Below are positions 46,455 through 56,013 of a stretch of 64,000 nt of DNA, piece by piece (within the stretch, counting starts at the first letter, position 1; every line of letters begins with the position of its first letter). The stretch comes from Pseudomonas fluorescens (GTDB taxonomy: Bacteria; Pseudomonadota; Gammaproteobacteria; Pseudomonadales; Pseudomonadaceae), in NCBI RefSeq assembly GCF_001648775.1, contig NZ_LVEJ01000022.1:62001-126000 (forward strand), in the 5' to 3' direction. The notes below the pieces were generated by a model that saw nothing but the letters and a program-made list of their open reading frames with translations, did no database searches and was not told the origin of the DNA. Both the position numbers and the translations under genes were made by a program.

Positions 46455-48413
46455 TCACAAGAAATACTTGAGGTTGAACCCGACGTTGTCGCGGTCGCGA
46501 ATGCCGTTGTTTTGCCCGCCGCCATAGAACTCGGTGTATTGCAGTTCGGCTTCGAGCTTGTTCTGGTAGTTGGCCTTGACCCCCAGCGTGTAGGCCTTGC
46601 GACCTTCGATGGTGTTGCCGGCCTGATAGCTGTTGCCCTCGAAATCGTCCTTGTAAACGATGTAGGGCGAGACGTTGACCCCGGCGTACACGTCGTTCCA
46701 GGTGCCGTTGAGCATTGCCGTGTAGCTGTAGGAATTGCGATTGACCTGATCGTCGCGATCACCGCCAGACACATAGGAATAGTTACCGGTGCCGGCGTAA
46801 TAACGACGGCTGCCGTCATACGCGGTGTATTGCAGGCTGCTGCCGCGCAGGTGCTCGGCGGCCAGTTCGAAGATGCCGAACAGCGAGTCGAACGACGCTG
46901 TCGGGCCGAAGTTGTAGATGGTCCCCAGCGAAGTGTTGAAGGCTTCGACACGTTCGGCGTTATTGATCTGACTATCGAGAGTCACACTCTGCCCGCCGAC
47001 GTTGATCGACTGGCCTGTCACTGCCACCGCCGCACCGTTGGCCAGGTCACCGATCAAGTCGTTGGTGGCCGCGACACCGATCGGCAGGTTCGGCCGATAG
47101 GCAATTTCGCCGAACACCGACGCCTCACCCAACGTGGTATTGAAGCTGAAGCCGTACATGCGGATGTCTTCGGCGTAACGCCGATGCGCCTGGATATTGC
47201 CCATCACATCAGCGGTGGCCAGACCATTGGCCAGCGCCCCGGCCTGATTGCCGGCGACGCCGGCAAGCAGGTTAGTCAGTGCATCCATGTCGATGCCTTT
47301 GTAGCCACCCAGATCCGCCGCGATGGTCGGCTCCTTGGCGTGGTAGTTGACCATGTACAAGCCGAACTCGGTGCTGTTGAGCTGTTCGGCGATGTAGCGA
47401 AAGGCAAAGCCGAACTGGCCATCGTTGCGCGCGTTGTAGTCCTTGCCGATGCTCGCCACTTTCAGCGTGTTGCCGTAAGCAGGAGTGACACCGTTGGCGT
47501 ACAAGCCGGTGGTTTGCAGGGCGGAACTCAGCAAAGGGTTGTTGCCGAGTGCGCTGTACAAACCGATGACGTTGCCAAACCCAGGCACTGGCGTATCGAG
47601 CGCGGTGCCGCTGAAGTTGTTGTAACCGGTGTTGCCGCCATCGGCGAACAGGTCGGTTTGCGAGTAGAACGTGCCGACCGGATCGATGCGGGTTTCCTTC
47701 CAGTTGGTCTGGTAGAAACTCTCCATCGTCAACGAGTCGGTCAGGCCGATGTTGAAGCTCAGCGCCTCGACCGGCACCAGCACTTCCTTGACTTCGGCGC
47801 CGGGCAAGCGGTACTTGGCGGCGTCCACCGGGTTGGTGGTGTTGATCCCGCCGCGATAGAAAATCCCCTCGCCCCAATTGAACACCTGCCGACCGACGCG
47901 CGCCGTCACCGGCATCTGCGCAACGTCCCAACTGCCATGCACATAGGCGTCGAGCATCTCGATGCGGCTACCGGCGATGTCGCGGGTCTGGCTGGTGAAA
48001 TGGTCGTCCTGCGGGTAGCTCTGGCTCGGTTGCGACGGGCTGTTGTTGTCGTAGTAGTCGTTGCGTTTGTCCATCAGTTGCGTGTCGTAGAACGCGGTGC
48101 CGCGCACGAACAAACCGTAGTTCTGATAATTGGCTTCAAGTTCGGAGGTGATCTTGTACACCTCGGAAACCAGCCCGGTGTCGAAGTTGCGATTGCCGTC
48201 GTTGGTGTTGACGTCATCGTTGGTTTTATCGCGGCCCTGTACTCGCCACAAACGGCCATAGGACAAGGTCGTGTCCACGGAACCGGTGACCTGTTTGTCC
48301 ATGACGCTGAACTCCACCGCGTGCGCCGCATCGACCGCGCACAGTTGCAGCAACCCGGCCAGGCCGACACCGGGAAGCGCGGCGCCCGTCAGGCGCAATC
48401 GAGTGTTGATCAT
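46455..48413 (-). CDS. DUF1302 outer-membrane protein
   Basis: 652 residues, signal peptide (about 1-32, DAAHA), then a long beta-rich sequence with many alternating aromatic strands and ending in a C-terminal Phe/Leu typical of barrel proteins (VGFNLKYFL). DUF1302 proteins are likely outer-membrane channels paired with DUF1329. GGAAGGAGGAACAC precedes the ATG, a near-ideal ribosome site. Coexists with a zinc phospholipase-like gene upstream. Confidence 0.9.
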   Translation of the reverse strand: MINTRLRLTGAALPGVGLAGLLQLCAVDAAHAVEFSVMDKQVTGSVDTTLSYGRLWRVQGRDKTNDDVNTNDGNRNFDTGLVSEVYKITSELEANYQNYGLFVRGTAFYDTQLMDKRNDYYDNNSPSQPSQSYPQDDHFTSQTRDIAGSRIEMLDAYVHGSWDVAQMPVTARVGRQVFNWGEGIFYRGGINTTNPVDAAKYRLPGAEVKEVLVPVEALSFNIGLTDSLTMESFYQTNWKETRIDPVGTFYSQTDLFADGGNTGYNNFSGTALDTPVPGFGNVIGLYSALGNNPLLSSALQTTGLYANGVTPAYGNTLKVASIGKDYNARNDGQFGFAFRYIAEQLNSTEFGLYMVNYHAKEPTIAADLGGYKGIDMDALTNLLAGVAGNQAGALANGLATADVMGNIQAHRRYAEDIRMYGFSFNTTLGEASVFGEIAYRPNLPIGVAATNDLIGDLANGAAVAVTGQSINVGGQSVTLDSQINNAERVEAFNTSLGTIYNFGPTASFDSLFGIFELAAEHLRGSSLQYTAYDGSRRYYAGTGNYSYVSGGDRDDQVNRNSYSYTAMLNGTWNDVYAGVNVSPYIVYKDDFEGNSYQAGNTIEGRKAYTLGVKANYQNKLEAELQYTEFYGGGQNNGIRDRDNVGFNLKYFL

Positions 48414-48462
48414 GTGTTCCTCCTTCCCTGTTTTTTATTGTTTTGTTGTCCTGCCGCGAGGG

Positions 48463-49752
48463 CTAGGGCGCCAATCCCGCGCTGACGTAAATCCGGCTGT
48501 GCGCGCCGAAATGGCCGAGCAATTTGAACAGCTGCTGATTGAGTGCCGGATGGTCGAAATCTTCGTGATGCAGCTGATTGCCGCCGCTGAAATCACTGGT
48601 AGTCGGTGTCGTCTCAAGCCACTGCCCGATGGCCGCATCTAACGCTGCGGAGTCGTTGACGGACTCGGCGCTGACCACTTCGCGCAGGTAGTCGACCGAG
48701 TACGGCGGATAGCTTTTGTCCTTAGCGAGATCGGCATAAGCAGCAAGCATCGGATGAGGTTGACCGGCGCGTAGCAGTCGACGCAGCCAGGTCGACTGAT
48801 ACTTCTCGACCTCCATGTGCCGCGTGGCGACGCGTTCGATGGAGGCCTGTTTATCCTCCGCGAATCCGGCGATGGCCTTGCCTTCCAGCAACAGAAGACT
48901 GGCGAGATCGACGCCCGGCAACGGCTTGGCGTGATAGGGCTGGGTCAGGTCCTGAATGTGGTGCAGGCCCCAGCCGAGAAAGCGATAACCCCAGTACGGA
49001 TGACCGCTGGCAAACGCCAATCGCGCCAGGCCCATGTATTGATACGCGCGCCAGTCCGGCCAACTGCGTTCGAGGAAACCGGCAGCGGCATAGACCACCG
49101 CGCTTTCATGGAAGAAGCCCATGTGGAACGGCGCCTGCGAGCTGTATTGGAAACGCGCATCACCAAAGGGTTGCGGGCCGAAGCCGTAGCGCGCACCGAC
49201 ATCACCGGGGTTGTCGCTGAACAGGTTGATGTCGTGGCCGTAATCCGGTTCGTCAGCGGCACTGGCGAGCACGGCCAGTGGTGCAACTTTTTCGTGCTCG
49301 GCGACAACGATGAAGCGCTGGCGATTCCAAGGTGACAGGGTCTGTTCGACCATGACTTGATCGGCTTGCAAGTGCTCACGCTCAGGCAGGTCTTTGCCGG
49401 GCAATGGCTGGATGACCATCGCCAGATGAATCTCGGGGTTGATGCGCAACGCGGTGAGGAAGTCGTGGCGCGGATTGTCACTCGGCACCGCCGGCAATTT
49501 CAGGTTATCGGGGCGTGGCGGGTATTGAGTGAAGTGCTCGCGGGCGAAGTTTTCCTGTTGTTCCAACAGCGCCAGCACGGCCGGGTATTGCTCGCGGAGA
49601 AAATGCTCCAGAGGCTCGACTTCCACCGGCGGCGCATCGCGCAACGCCGGCAGCTCCTGCAACGCCAGATAGCTGCCGACCGTATGGTTCGACCAGCCCC
49701 AAGCGCTCGGGGCCGTTGCACAAAGCAGCAACAGGAGGAAAGTCAGCTTCAT
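48463..49752 (-). CDS. Zinc-dependent phospholipase C / P1-nuclease-fold protein
   Basis: 429 residues. After an approximately 19-residue signal peptide the mature protein would begin with Trp20 (WSNHT), as required in zinc PLC/P1 enzymes where the N-terminal Trp binds zinc. Further ligands: GLHHIQDLTQPYH (about 250-262), HESAVVY. Probably hydrolyses phospholipids or nucleic acids outside the cytoplasm. Upstream partner of DUF1302-DUF1329, 49 bases apart, so likely cotranscribed. Confidence 0.78.
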   Translation of the reverse strand: MKLTFLLLLLCATAPSAWGWSNHTVGSYLALQELPALRDAPPVEVEPLEHFLREQYPAVLALLEQQENFAREHFTQYPPRPDNLKLPAVPSDNPRHDFLTALRINPEIHLAMVIQPLPGKDLPEREHLQADQVMVEQTLSPWNRQRFIVVAEHEKVAPLAVLASAADEPDYGHDINLFSDNPGDVGARYGFGPQPFGDARFQYSSQAPFHMGFFHESAVVYAAAGFLERSWPDWRAYQYMGLARLAFASGHPYWGYRFLGWGLHHIQDLTQPYHAKPLPGVDLASLLLLEGKAIAGFAEDKQASIERVATRHMEVEKYQSTWLRRLLRAGQPHPMLAAYADLAKDKSYPPYSVDYLREVVSAESVNDSAALDAAIGQWLETTPTTSDFSGGNQLHHEDFDHPALNQQLFKLLGHFGAHSRIYVSAGLAP

Positions 49753-49884
49753 TGCTTTTCGTTCTTATTGGCGGTGCCGTGGGGGATGAGCCTAACAACC
49801 GTCCCCGCTGGTGACACTGTCCGATCTCACCAGAAAAACTCTCCGATGGCGCCAAGTAAGAGGATCCGATTCCACTGCAGAACC

Positions 49885-49977
49885 TTGTGGGAGCGAGCTT
49901 GCTCGCGAAAGCGGTGGGTCAGACAAGACAATAGTGACTGACACTCCGCATTCGCGAGCAAGCTCGCTCCCACAGGG
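49885..49977. repeat. REP doublet (REPIN-type) before the zinc enzyme
   Basis: Inverted arms 49885-49914 and 49950-49977 of the same GAGCTTGCTCGCGA class, 35 bases apart, placed between the zinc-enzyme promoter and the 3' end of the FGGY kinase gene. Confidence 0.88.
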
Positions 49978-49992
49978 ATTGGCGGTGTTCTT

Positions 49993-51561
49993 TCAGGCGG
50001 GGTAACCGGTGATTTTGCGGATGCTCTGATACAGCGGTTTGAGTTGCCGATACATGCGCAGATAGACCCCTTTGTACAGTTGTTCGTAGATTTTCTGCGC
50101 CTCGGGTTGGGGGTGGAAGACCGCGCCTACTCGGGTCATCGCCGCGATCGCCGAGGGGAAATCCGCATGCAAGCCCAACCCCACCGCACAACAAATCGCC
50201 GCACCGAGACCCGAGGCTTCGTACACATGCGGACGCTCCGCCGGCAGGCCAAAAATATTCGCCGTCAGTTGCATCGCCGCATCACTCTGCGAACCACCCC
50301 CGGCCACGCGCAAACGCTTGATCGAGACCTTCGAACGCCGCTCGATATTCTCCATGCCCTGACGCAACGCATACGCCAGTCCCTCAAGAATCGCCCGGTA
50401 AATATGCGCGCGAGTGTGCACGTCGCCGAAGCCGATCATCGCGCCTTTCGCTTCCACACCTGGCTCGCGAATCCCCGGCGACCAATACGGTTGCAGCATC
50501 AAACCCATCGATCCCGGTGGAACCGCTTCCACCAGCGCATCGAACAGTTGCTCCGGCTCGATGCCCTGCTCTTTGGCCTGTTGCATTTCGCGCAAGCCGA
50601 ACTCGTTCTTGAACCAGCTGACCATCCAGTAACCGCGATAAATCATCACCTCGCAGTTGTACTGATCCGGCACTGCCGAGGGGTACGGCGGGATCAGCGG
50701 GACGATTTCCAGATAGCGCGATCGGGTACTGGTAATGGTCGCTGTGGTGCCATAGGACAGGCACACCGTGCTCGCATCGACCACGCCGGCACCGACCACT
50801 TCGCAGGCCTTGTCAGCCCCCGCAGCAATCAGCGGCAAGCCTTCGGGAATACCGGTGTGGCCAGCAGCCTCGGCGGTGATGTAGCCGAGGGTTTCACCGG
50901 GCTTGTGCAGGCTCGGCAATTGCTCGGGACGCACTGCCAGCGCCTGCCATTTCCAGTCACTCGGCGCGGCCCATTTCAGGCGTTTGAAGTCGAACGGCAG
51001 ATAGCCGACGCAGCAGCCCACCGAGTCGACGAAACGCCCGCACAGTCGATGGGTGAGAAACCCCGAGAGCAGTAAAAACTTGTCGGTCGCCGCCCACACG
51101 CCCGGTTGATGGCGAGCGATCCAATTCGCCTCCGCCTGGGCGCGAAAATAATCCACCGTACCCTGCGCGCCGACCAGTTTGAACAGCCAGCCCCACGGCC
51201 CTTTGATCCCGCCTTCGACTTCACTCTGCCGTTGATCAAGCCACAGAATCGCCGGGCGCAATGGCTTGCCCTCGGCATCGACATTGATCACCGTACCGCG
51301 CTGCGTGGTCAGGGAAACACCGGCTATCTGCGATCGATCAATGCCGGTCTGCGCCCATACCTGCTGACACGCCTCGCCGAGCTTCGCCCAGTAATACTCC
51401 GGATCCTGCTCGGCCCAGCCCGGTTGCGTCGAGTAATACGCCTGCAACTCGACCTTGCCTTTGCCGAGCAGATTGCCGTGCAGATCGAAGAGCAGCGCAC
51501 GCACGCTCTGGGTGCCGTTGTCGATGGCCAGCAGGTAACGCTTGTTCGGGTGGTTATCCAT
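49993..51561 (-). CDS. FGGY-family carbohydrate kinase
   Basis: 522 residues with two actin-like ATPase lobes: IDNGTQSVRALLFDLHGN (about 12-29) and GLGAAICCAVGLGLH plus ERPHVYEASGLG (about 456-480). FGGY kinases phosphorylate sugars and polyols such as glycerol, xylulose or erythritol. Last gene of the oxidase-dehydrogenase-kinase operon, starting 20 bases after the dehydrogenase stop. The substrate is unknown; glycerol-like compounds fit the operon. Confidence 0.88.
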   Translation of the reverse strand: MDNHPNKRYLLAIDNGTQSVRALLFDLHGNLLGKGKVELQAYYSTQPGWAEQDPEYYWAKLGEACQQVWAQTGIDRSQIAGVSLTTQRGTVINVDAEGKPLRPAILWLDQRQSEVEGGIKGPWGWLFKLVGAQGTVDYFRAQAEANWIARHQPGVWAATDKFLLLSGFLTHRLCGRFVDSVGCCVGYLPFDFKRLKWAAPSDWKWQALAVRPEQLPSLHKPGETLGYITAEAAGHTGIPEGLPLIAAGADKACEVVGAGVVDASTVCLSYGTTATITSTRSRYLEIVPLIPPYPSAVPDQYNCEVMIYRGYWMVSWFKNEFGLREMQQAKEQGIEPEQLFDALVEAVPPGSMGLMLQPYWSPGIREPGVEAKGAMIGFGDVHTRAHIYRAILEGLAYALRQGMENIERRSKVSIKRLRVAGGGSQSDAAMQLTANIFGLPAERPHVYEASGLGAAICCAVGLGLHADFPSAIAAMTRVGAVFHPQPEAQKIYEQLYKGVYLRMYRQLKPLYQSIRKITGYPA

Positions 51562-51581
51562 GGAGCTCTCTTCAAGGGGCG

Positions 51582-53186
51582 TCAAGGCGTGGCATCCGGC
51601 AGACCGTGATGGCGTTGCCACAACGCCTGATAACGCTGCACTTCCTGTTGCCAGTGTTCGTCGCTCCAGGCCAGTCGCGGCTGGCAAAGTTGGCGGATGG
51701 CGGTGAAATATTCTTCGCCACCGCGCGGCAACAGCAGACCGAGACGTGTGCGGCGCAGGAGCAGATCGTCAAGGTGCAAGACCATTTCAGACTCACAGGC
51801 GAAAACCAGTTCCGCCCATAAGGTGTCCGTGGCGCCGACCGAGTCGTGGCCGATTTCGGTGAGCAACCGTGCCAGCCTCGGCAAGTCGCGGCCATGCCGT
51901 CCGGCCAGACGTCGCCATTGTTGGCGACTCAATTCAGCAATCGGCAGCGCAGGCACAGCGGCAAACACCGGCGCGGCGTCATCGACAAAAGGACGATCCA
52001 GCATGCTCGCGCAGGCCTTGAGCACTTCGATGGCTTGCGGGCGAAAGGTGGTCAGTTTGCCGCCGGCCAGGGTCACGCAACCGGGCTCCTGCCACAGCAC
52101 ATGTTCACGGGTTTCGTTCGACGGTTTGTCGTGATGATTACCCGCCGCACTGCTGACCACCGGGCGCACGCCGGACCAGGTCGACAGCACGTCATTGGCC
52201 GTGACTTCTGCACCGGGGAATTGCTGTGTGCAGGCAGCCAGCAGATAGTCGAGTTCTTCACAGCTGATGCTCGCGCTCTGATCCAGATCGTCGCGATGGT
52301 CGAGGTCTGTAGTGCCGACCACCGTCGCGCCCTCCCAAGGGAAAACGAACACCGGTCGGCGGTCGCGCTCATGCAGAAAAGTAAACGCCTGCGCCACCGG
52401 CAAACGCCAACCCGGCAGCAATAAATGACTGCCGCGCAACGGCCGCAATTGCCGTGGTGCCTCCGTCGGCCGCAAGCGTTCAGCCCATGCGCCGGTGGCC
52501 ACGGCGAGCACGCCACAACGCAATTGCAGGGTCGCGCCGGCCTCGCAATCCTCGGCCTGAACGCCGCACACCCGGCCGTTTTCTCGAAGCAGATGTTCGA
52601 CGCGAACGCTGTTCACCACGACAGCACCGTCGGCCCTTGCCTCGCTCAACACGCGCATCACCAGCCGCGCATCATCGGTCAGCGCATCGACAAAACAGGT
52701 GCCGCCGAGCAAGTCGTTTTCCTTCACCCCCGGGGCCAGATAACGCAGCTGTTGCGCATCATGAAAACGATGGCTGCGCCGTCCCGCCAAGGCGTCGTAA
52801 ACGCTCAGCAAACCACCCAGCACCCGAGGCCCGGGAAAGCTGCCGCGATAGTGCGGCATCATGAAACTCATCGGCTCGACCAGCCCCGGCGCTTCGTCGA
52901 GCAAGCGCTGGCGCTCGCGCACCGAATCGCGGGTCAGGCGCCATTGCCCTTTGGCGATGTAGCGCAAACCGCCATGAACCATTTTCGAAGAACGGCTTGA
53001 GGTGCCCCAGGCAAAATCACGCTGTTCGAGCAACAGGCAACGCCAACCGCGACGTGCCGCTTCACGCAGGATGCCGGCACCGCTGATGCCACCGCCGATG
53101 ACGATCAAGTCCCAGGTTTCATCTGCCAGTGTTGGCAGAATCTGCTGACGCCATGCGGCGTTCCAGTCCGGACTCATGAACGTCAT
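51582..53186 (-). CDS. Glycerol-3-phosphate dehydrogenase-like FAD oxidoreductase
   Basis: 534 residues. FAD-binding motif LIVIGGGISGAGILREAARRG (split, about 28-48), the GlpD stretch GTSSRSSKMVHGGLRYI (about 61-77) and FPWEGATVVGTTDLDH. GlpD-like proteins oxidise glycerol 3-phosphate or similar to the ketone with electrons to quinone. The frame is open upstream into the next gene, but the ATG at 53186 overlaps its stop (ATGA). This is not the usual glpD beside glpK/glpR, so a related substrate is possible. Confidence 0.88.
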   Translation of the reverse strand: MTFMSPDWNAAWRQQILPTLADETWDLIVIGGGISGAGILREAARRGWRCLLLEQRDFAWGTSSRSSKMVHGGLRYIAKGQWRLTRDSVRERQRLLDEAPGLVEPMSFMMPHYRGSFPGPRVLGGLLSVYDALAGRRSHRFHDAQQLRYLAPGVKENDLLGGTCFVDALTDDARLVMRVLSEARADGAVVVNSVRVEHLLRENGRVCGVQAEDCEAGATLQLRCGVLAVATGAWAERLRPTEAPRQLRPLRGSHLLLPGWRLPVAQAFTFLHERDRRPVFVFPWEGATVVGTTDLDHRDDLDQSASISCEELDYLLAACTQQFPGAEVTANDVLSTWSGVRPVVSSAAGNHHDKPSNETREHVLWQEPGCVTLAGGKLTTFRPQAIEVLKACASMLDRPFVDDAAPVFAAVPALPIAELSRQQWRRLAGRHGRDLPRLARLLTEIGHDSVGATDTLWAELVFACESEMVLHLDDLLLRRTRLGLLLPRGGEEYFTAIRQLCQPRLAWSDEHWQQEVQRYQALWQRHHGLPDATP

Positions 53187-54778
53187 TCCGACAACAGCGT
53201 GCCGGGGTTGAGGCGCCCGGCCGGATCGAAGTGTTTGCTCAGCGCCTGCAAGGTATCCATCGCCAGTGCGCCCTTCTCGCGCAGTAGATACGGCGCGTGA
53301 TCCTTGCCGACGCCGTGCTGGTGACTGATGGTGCCGTGGTTGTCGACGATGGTCTGGCTGGCCGCGTGCTTGAGCGCTTTCCAGCGTGCCAGCGTCGCGG
53401 GGTAATCCGCTGCTGGGCGAAACACGTAGGTGGTGTAGATGCTTGAGCCTTCGCCGTAGACGTGGGACAGATGGGTGAACACATGCACGCGTTCGCCTTC
53501 GGCGGCCAAGGCATCGCGCAGGCTGTTTTCGATGAGGTTGAGCAGGTTGTCGACGTTGCTCCAGTCGGTAGCGGTTTCGAGGGTGTCGACCACGTAACCG
53601 GCATTCCACAGGTTCTCGCGCAGGTAGGGGAAGCGGAAGCGGTTCTGCGCCCATTTCTTGCCGAGCAAGGTGCCGGTGAATACGCCGCCGAAGGCTTTCA
53701 GATGTTGTCGTGCCTGTTTCAGCGACAGTGCGTTTTGACGACGATTGCCGGTCACGCCGAAGGTCAGCAGGCATTTGCCCGCGCCCGCTCCGCGCAGGTT
53801 CAGGTACTTTTCCAGCCAGGCGATTTGCTGTGGATGACCGGCCAGTGCCAGTTGTGTTTCGGTCTCCACGGCGTTGGATAAACGCAGCATCGACAGCGGT
53901 ACGCGCGCCTGGGCTAATTGGCGGATGGCTTGCAGGGCCTTGGTCCAAGAGGGCAGAAACACGCCGTAGAAAAGCTCGTGAGCGGGCAATGCGCTGACCC
54001 GCACTTTGACCTCGGAAATGATCCCGAAACGGCCCTCGCAACCGAGCACCACTTCGCGCAGATCCGGGCCTGCCGCTGAGGCCGGAAACGTTGGAATTTC
54101 CAAAGGCCCGGCAAAGGTTTCCAGGGTTCCGCCAGCAAACAATTGCTCGATGCGGCCATAGCGCAGCGACTGCTGACCACTGGAACGGCTGGCGACCCAA
54201 CCGCCCAATGTCGACAACTCCCACGACTGCGGGAAATGCCCCAGCGTGTAGCCTTTCGCGCGGAGCTGACTTTCCACCTGCGGCCCGCTCGCACCGGGGC
54301 CGAAGGTCGCCAGCAAACTCTGCTCGTCGAGGTCAATCAGGCGATTCATCCGCGCCAGCGAAACCGTCAGCACCGGCCGCGCCGAATCCGGCGGATTGAT
54401 ATGCCCGGCCACCGACGTGCCACCGCCATACGGGATCAGGCACAGGTCCTGTTCGTGAGCGAGCGCCAGCAATTGGCGGATGTGCTCAGCGGTCTCGGGG
54501 AAAGCCACCGCATCGGGATAATTGCCCAAAACACCTTCGCGCAACGCCAGCCAGTCCGGCAGGCTCTGGCCTCGCGCATGCAGCAAACGGTCATGGGTAT
54601 CGACGCTGTACAACGCGTGCGCCGGCAATCGCGAGGCCGGCACACGGGCCAATGCCGCTTCAAGCGTGGCATCGGGCAGCGCGCGCCCCTCGCCCAGGCG
54701 CTCATGAAGAAACTCCGCGCCTTGGGCCGGCAGTTCGACCACCGTGCTTGCCTCTCCCCAGCCGTTCCAGCGTCGCAT
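53183..54778 (-). CDS. FAD-binding oxidase of the alkyl-DHAP synthase (AGPS) / VAO type
   Basis: 531 residues. FAD-binding PCMH domain with IPYGGGTSVAGHINPP (about 111-127), oxidase C-terminal domain (about 280-520) with LSHVYGEGSSIYTTYVF and ISHQHGVGKDHAPYL, both hallmarks of AGPS-like proteins. In animals AGPS forms ether bonds; bacterial homologues are mostly uncharacterised. First gene of the operon, divergent from an AraC regulator; translationally coupled to the dehydrogenase. Confidence 0.85.
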   Translation of the reverse strand: MRRWNGWGEASTVVELPAQGAEFLHERLGEGRALPDATLEAALARVPASRLPAHALYSVDTHDRLLHARGQSLPDWLALREGVLGNYPDAVAFPETAEHIRQLLALAHEQDLCLIPYGGGTSVAGHINPPDSARPVLTVSLARMNRLIDLDEQSLLATFGPGASGPQVESQLRAKGYTLGHFPQSWELSTLGGWVASRSSGQQSLRYGRIEQLFAGGTLETFAGPLEIPTFPASAAGPDLREVVLGCEGRFGIISEVKVRVSALPAHELFYGVFLPSWTKALQAIRQLAQARVPLSMLRLSNAVETETQLALAGHPQQIAWLEKYLNLRGAGAGKCLLTFGVTGNRRQNALSLKQARQHLKAFGGVFTGTLLGKKWAQNRFRFPYLRENLWNAGYVVDTLETATDWSNVDNLLNLIENSLRDALAAEGERVHVFTHLSHVYGEGSSIYTTYVFRPAADYPATLARWKALKHAASQTIVDNHGTISHQHGVGKDHAPYLLREKGALAMDTLQALSKHFDPAGRLNPGTLLSE

Positions 54779-54989
54779 GCGTGTGTCCTTCTTGCCGTCA
54801 GATCAGTGATATTTCAGGCCTCCATACTAGCCAGCGGCCGCAAAGTGTCACGGTCGCATCCGGCCAGTTCGTGTAGCCAATTGAGTCAAACGTCGCGCAA
54901 GCGTCAGCCATTTACTTTAGTCGGGGTTTCAAATTACCTTTCAGGCTATTCGTCCACCCTCGCCGCCGTTGATCAAAAGGAATGGGATC

Positions 54990-56006
54990 ATGCAATCGCT
55001 CGGCTTCACCTCGGTTCCGCCCCTGCTCAAGTACCTGCGTCAGGCCGAACAGCTGGGCATGGCCATCGAGCCTGCGTTGGCGGCCGCCGGTTTGCAGGCG
55101 CAGCAGTTGAGCGACAACACCCTGCGTTTGCCCGGTGAGGCGCATGAACGCTTGCTCGATTATTTTTGCGAACACTCGGGCGATCCGCTGTTCGGGCTCA
55201 ACGCGGCGAATTTCGTCCTGCCCAATTCGTGGAGCGTGCTCGGCTATATCACCATGAACTGCGCAACCCTCGGTGATGCGATGAGCCGGATCATGCCGTT
55301 CGAGAAACTGGTCGGCGACATGGGCGTCAGCCGCGCCGACGTGCAGGACGGCCATGTGCATCTGATCTGGACCTGCCGTTATCAGCGCCCACGGATTCGT
55401 CGGCATCTGGTGGAAAACGTGCTCGGTTCTTGGCTGCAATACGCGCGCTGGATCGCCGATACACAGATGTCGCCGGCCGGGGTCTGGCTCGAACACGCCT
55501 GCCCAGATGAGGCCACCCCGGCGCAGTACGAAGCATTTTTCGATTGCCCGGTATTGTTTGATCAGCCGTATTCGGCGCTGATCGTGCCGCTGGCTTATTT
55601 GCAGTTGCCGTTGCGTCAGGCGGATGCGCAGTTGCTGCGGACGCTGGAAGAACACGCGATGGGATTGATGGCGACGCTGGAGGATGCATCGCTTGCGCAG
55701 CAGGTGAAAAACATTCTGCGGCAGTTGCTCAAGGAAGGTTTGCCGCGCAAGGAACAGGTCGCCGAGCAGTTGAGCGTTTCGGTGCGAACGTTGCAGCGGC
55801 AACTGCATCAGGCGGGGACGTCGTATCAGCAGATTCTCGATGATTTGCGCCAGGAGCTGGCTGAGCATTATTTGCTCAACAGCACGCTGCCGATTCAGGA
55901 CATTGCGCAGTATCTGGGGTTTACCGAACCACGCTCGTTTCACCGCACCTTCAAGAGTCGTCGCGGGATGCCGCCGGGGGAGTTTCGGCAGATGCATCGG
56001 GGGTGA
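54990..56006 (+). CDS. AraC-family transcriptional regulator
   Basis: 338 residues with an N-terminal Arabinose_bd-like (OruR/ArgR-type) domain (about 1-200) and C-terminal two-helix-turn-helix AraC domain (about 232-335, VSVRTLQRQLHQAGTSYQQILDD and YLGFTEPRSFHRTFKSRRGMPPGEFR, split). The ATG at 54990 has AAAGGAATGGGATC ahead; an upstream in-frame TTG is less likely. Divergent from the oxidase operon, which it likely controls in response to substrate. Confidence 0.9.
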   Translation: MQSLGFTSVPPLLKYLRQAEQLGMAIEPALAAAGLQAQQLSDNTLRLPGEAHERLLDYFCEHSGDPLFGLNAANFVLPNSWSVLGYITMNCATLGDAMSRIMPFEKLVGDMGVSRADVQDGHVHLIWTCRYQRPRIRRHLVENVLGSWLQYARWIADTQMSPAGVWLEHACPDEATPAQYEAFFDCPVLFDQPYSALIVPLAYLQLPLRQADAQLLRTLEEHAMGLMATLEDASLAQQVKNILRQLLKEGLPRKEQVAEQLSVSVRTLQRQLHQAGTSYQQILDDLRQELAEHYLLNSTLPIQDIAQYLGFTEPRSFHRTFKSRRGMPPGEFRQMHRG

Positions 56007-56013
56007 AATCCTT

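Noticed and set aside
43779..49977. CRISPR-like spaced repeats
   Set aside because: The repeats are inverted REP doublets with variable spacers and no cas genes, not direct repeats with spacers.
51582..54224. Possible giant fusion of the GlpD-like gene with an N-terminal extension
   Set aside because: The extension runs antisense-frame through the AGPS-like gene; the ATGA overlap at 53186 defines the real start.
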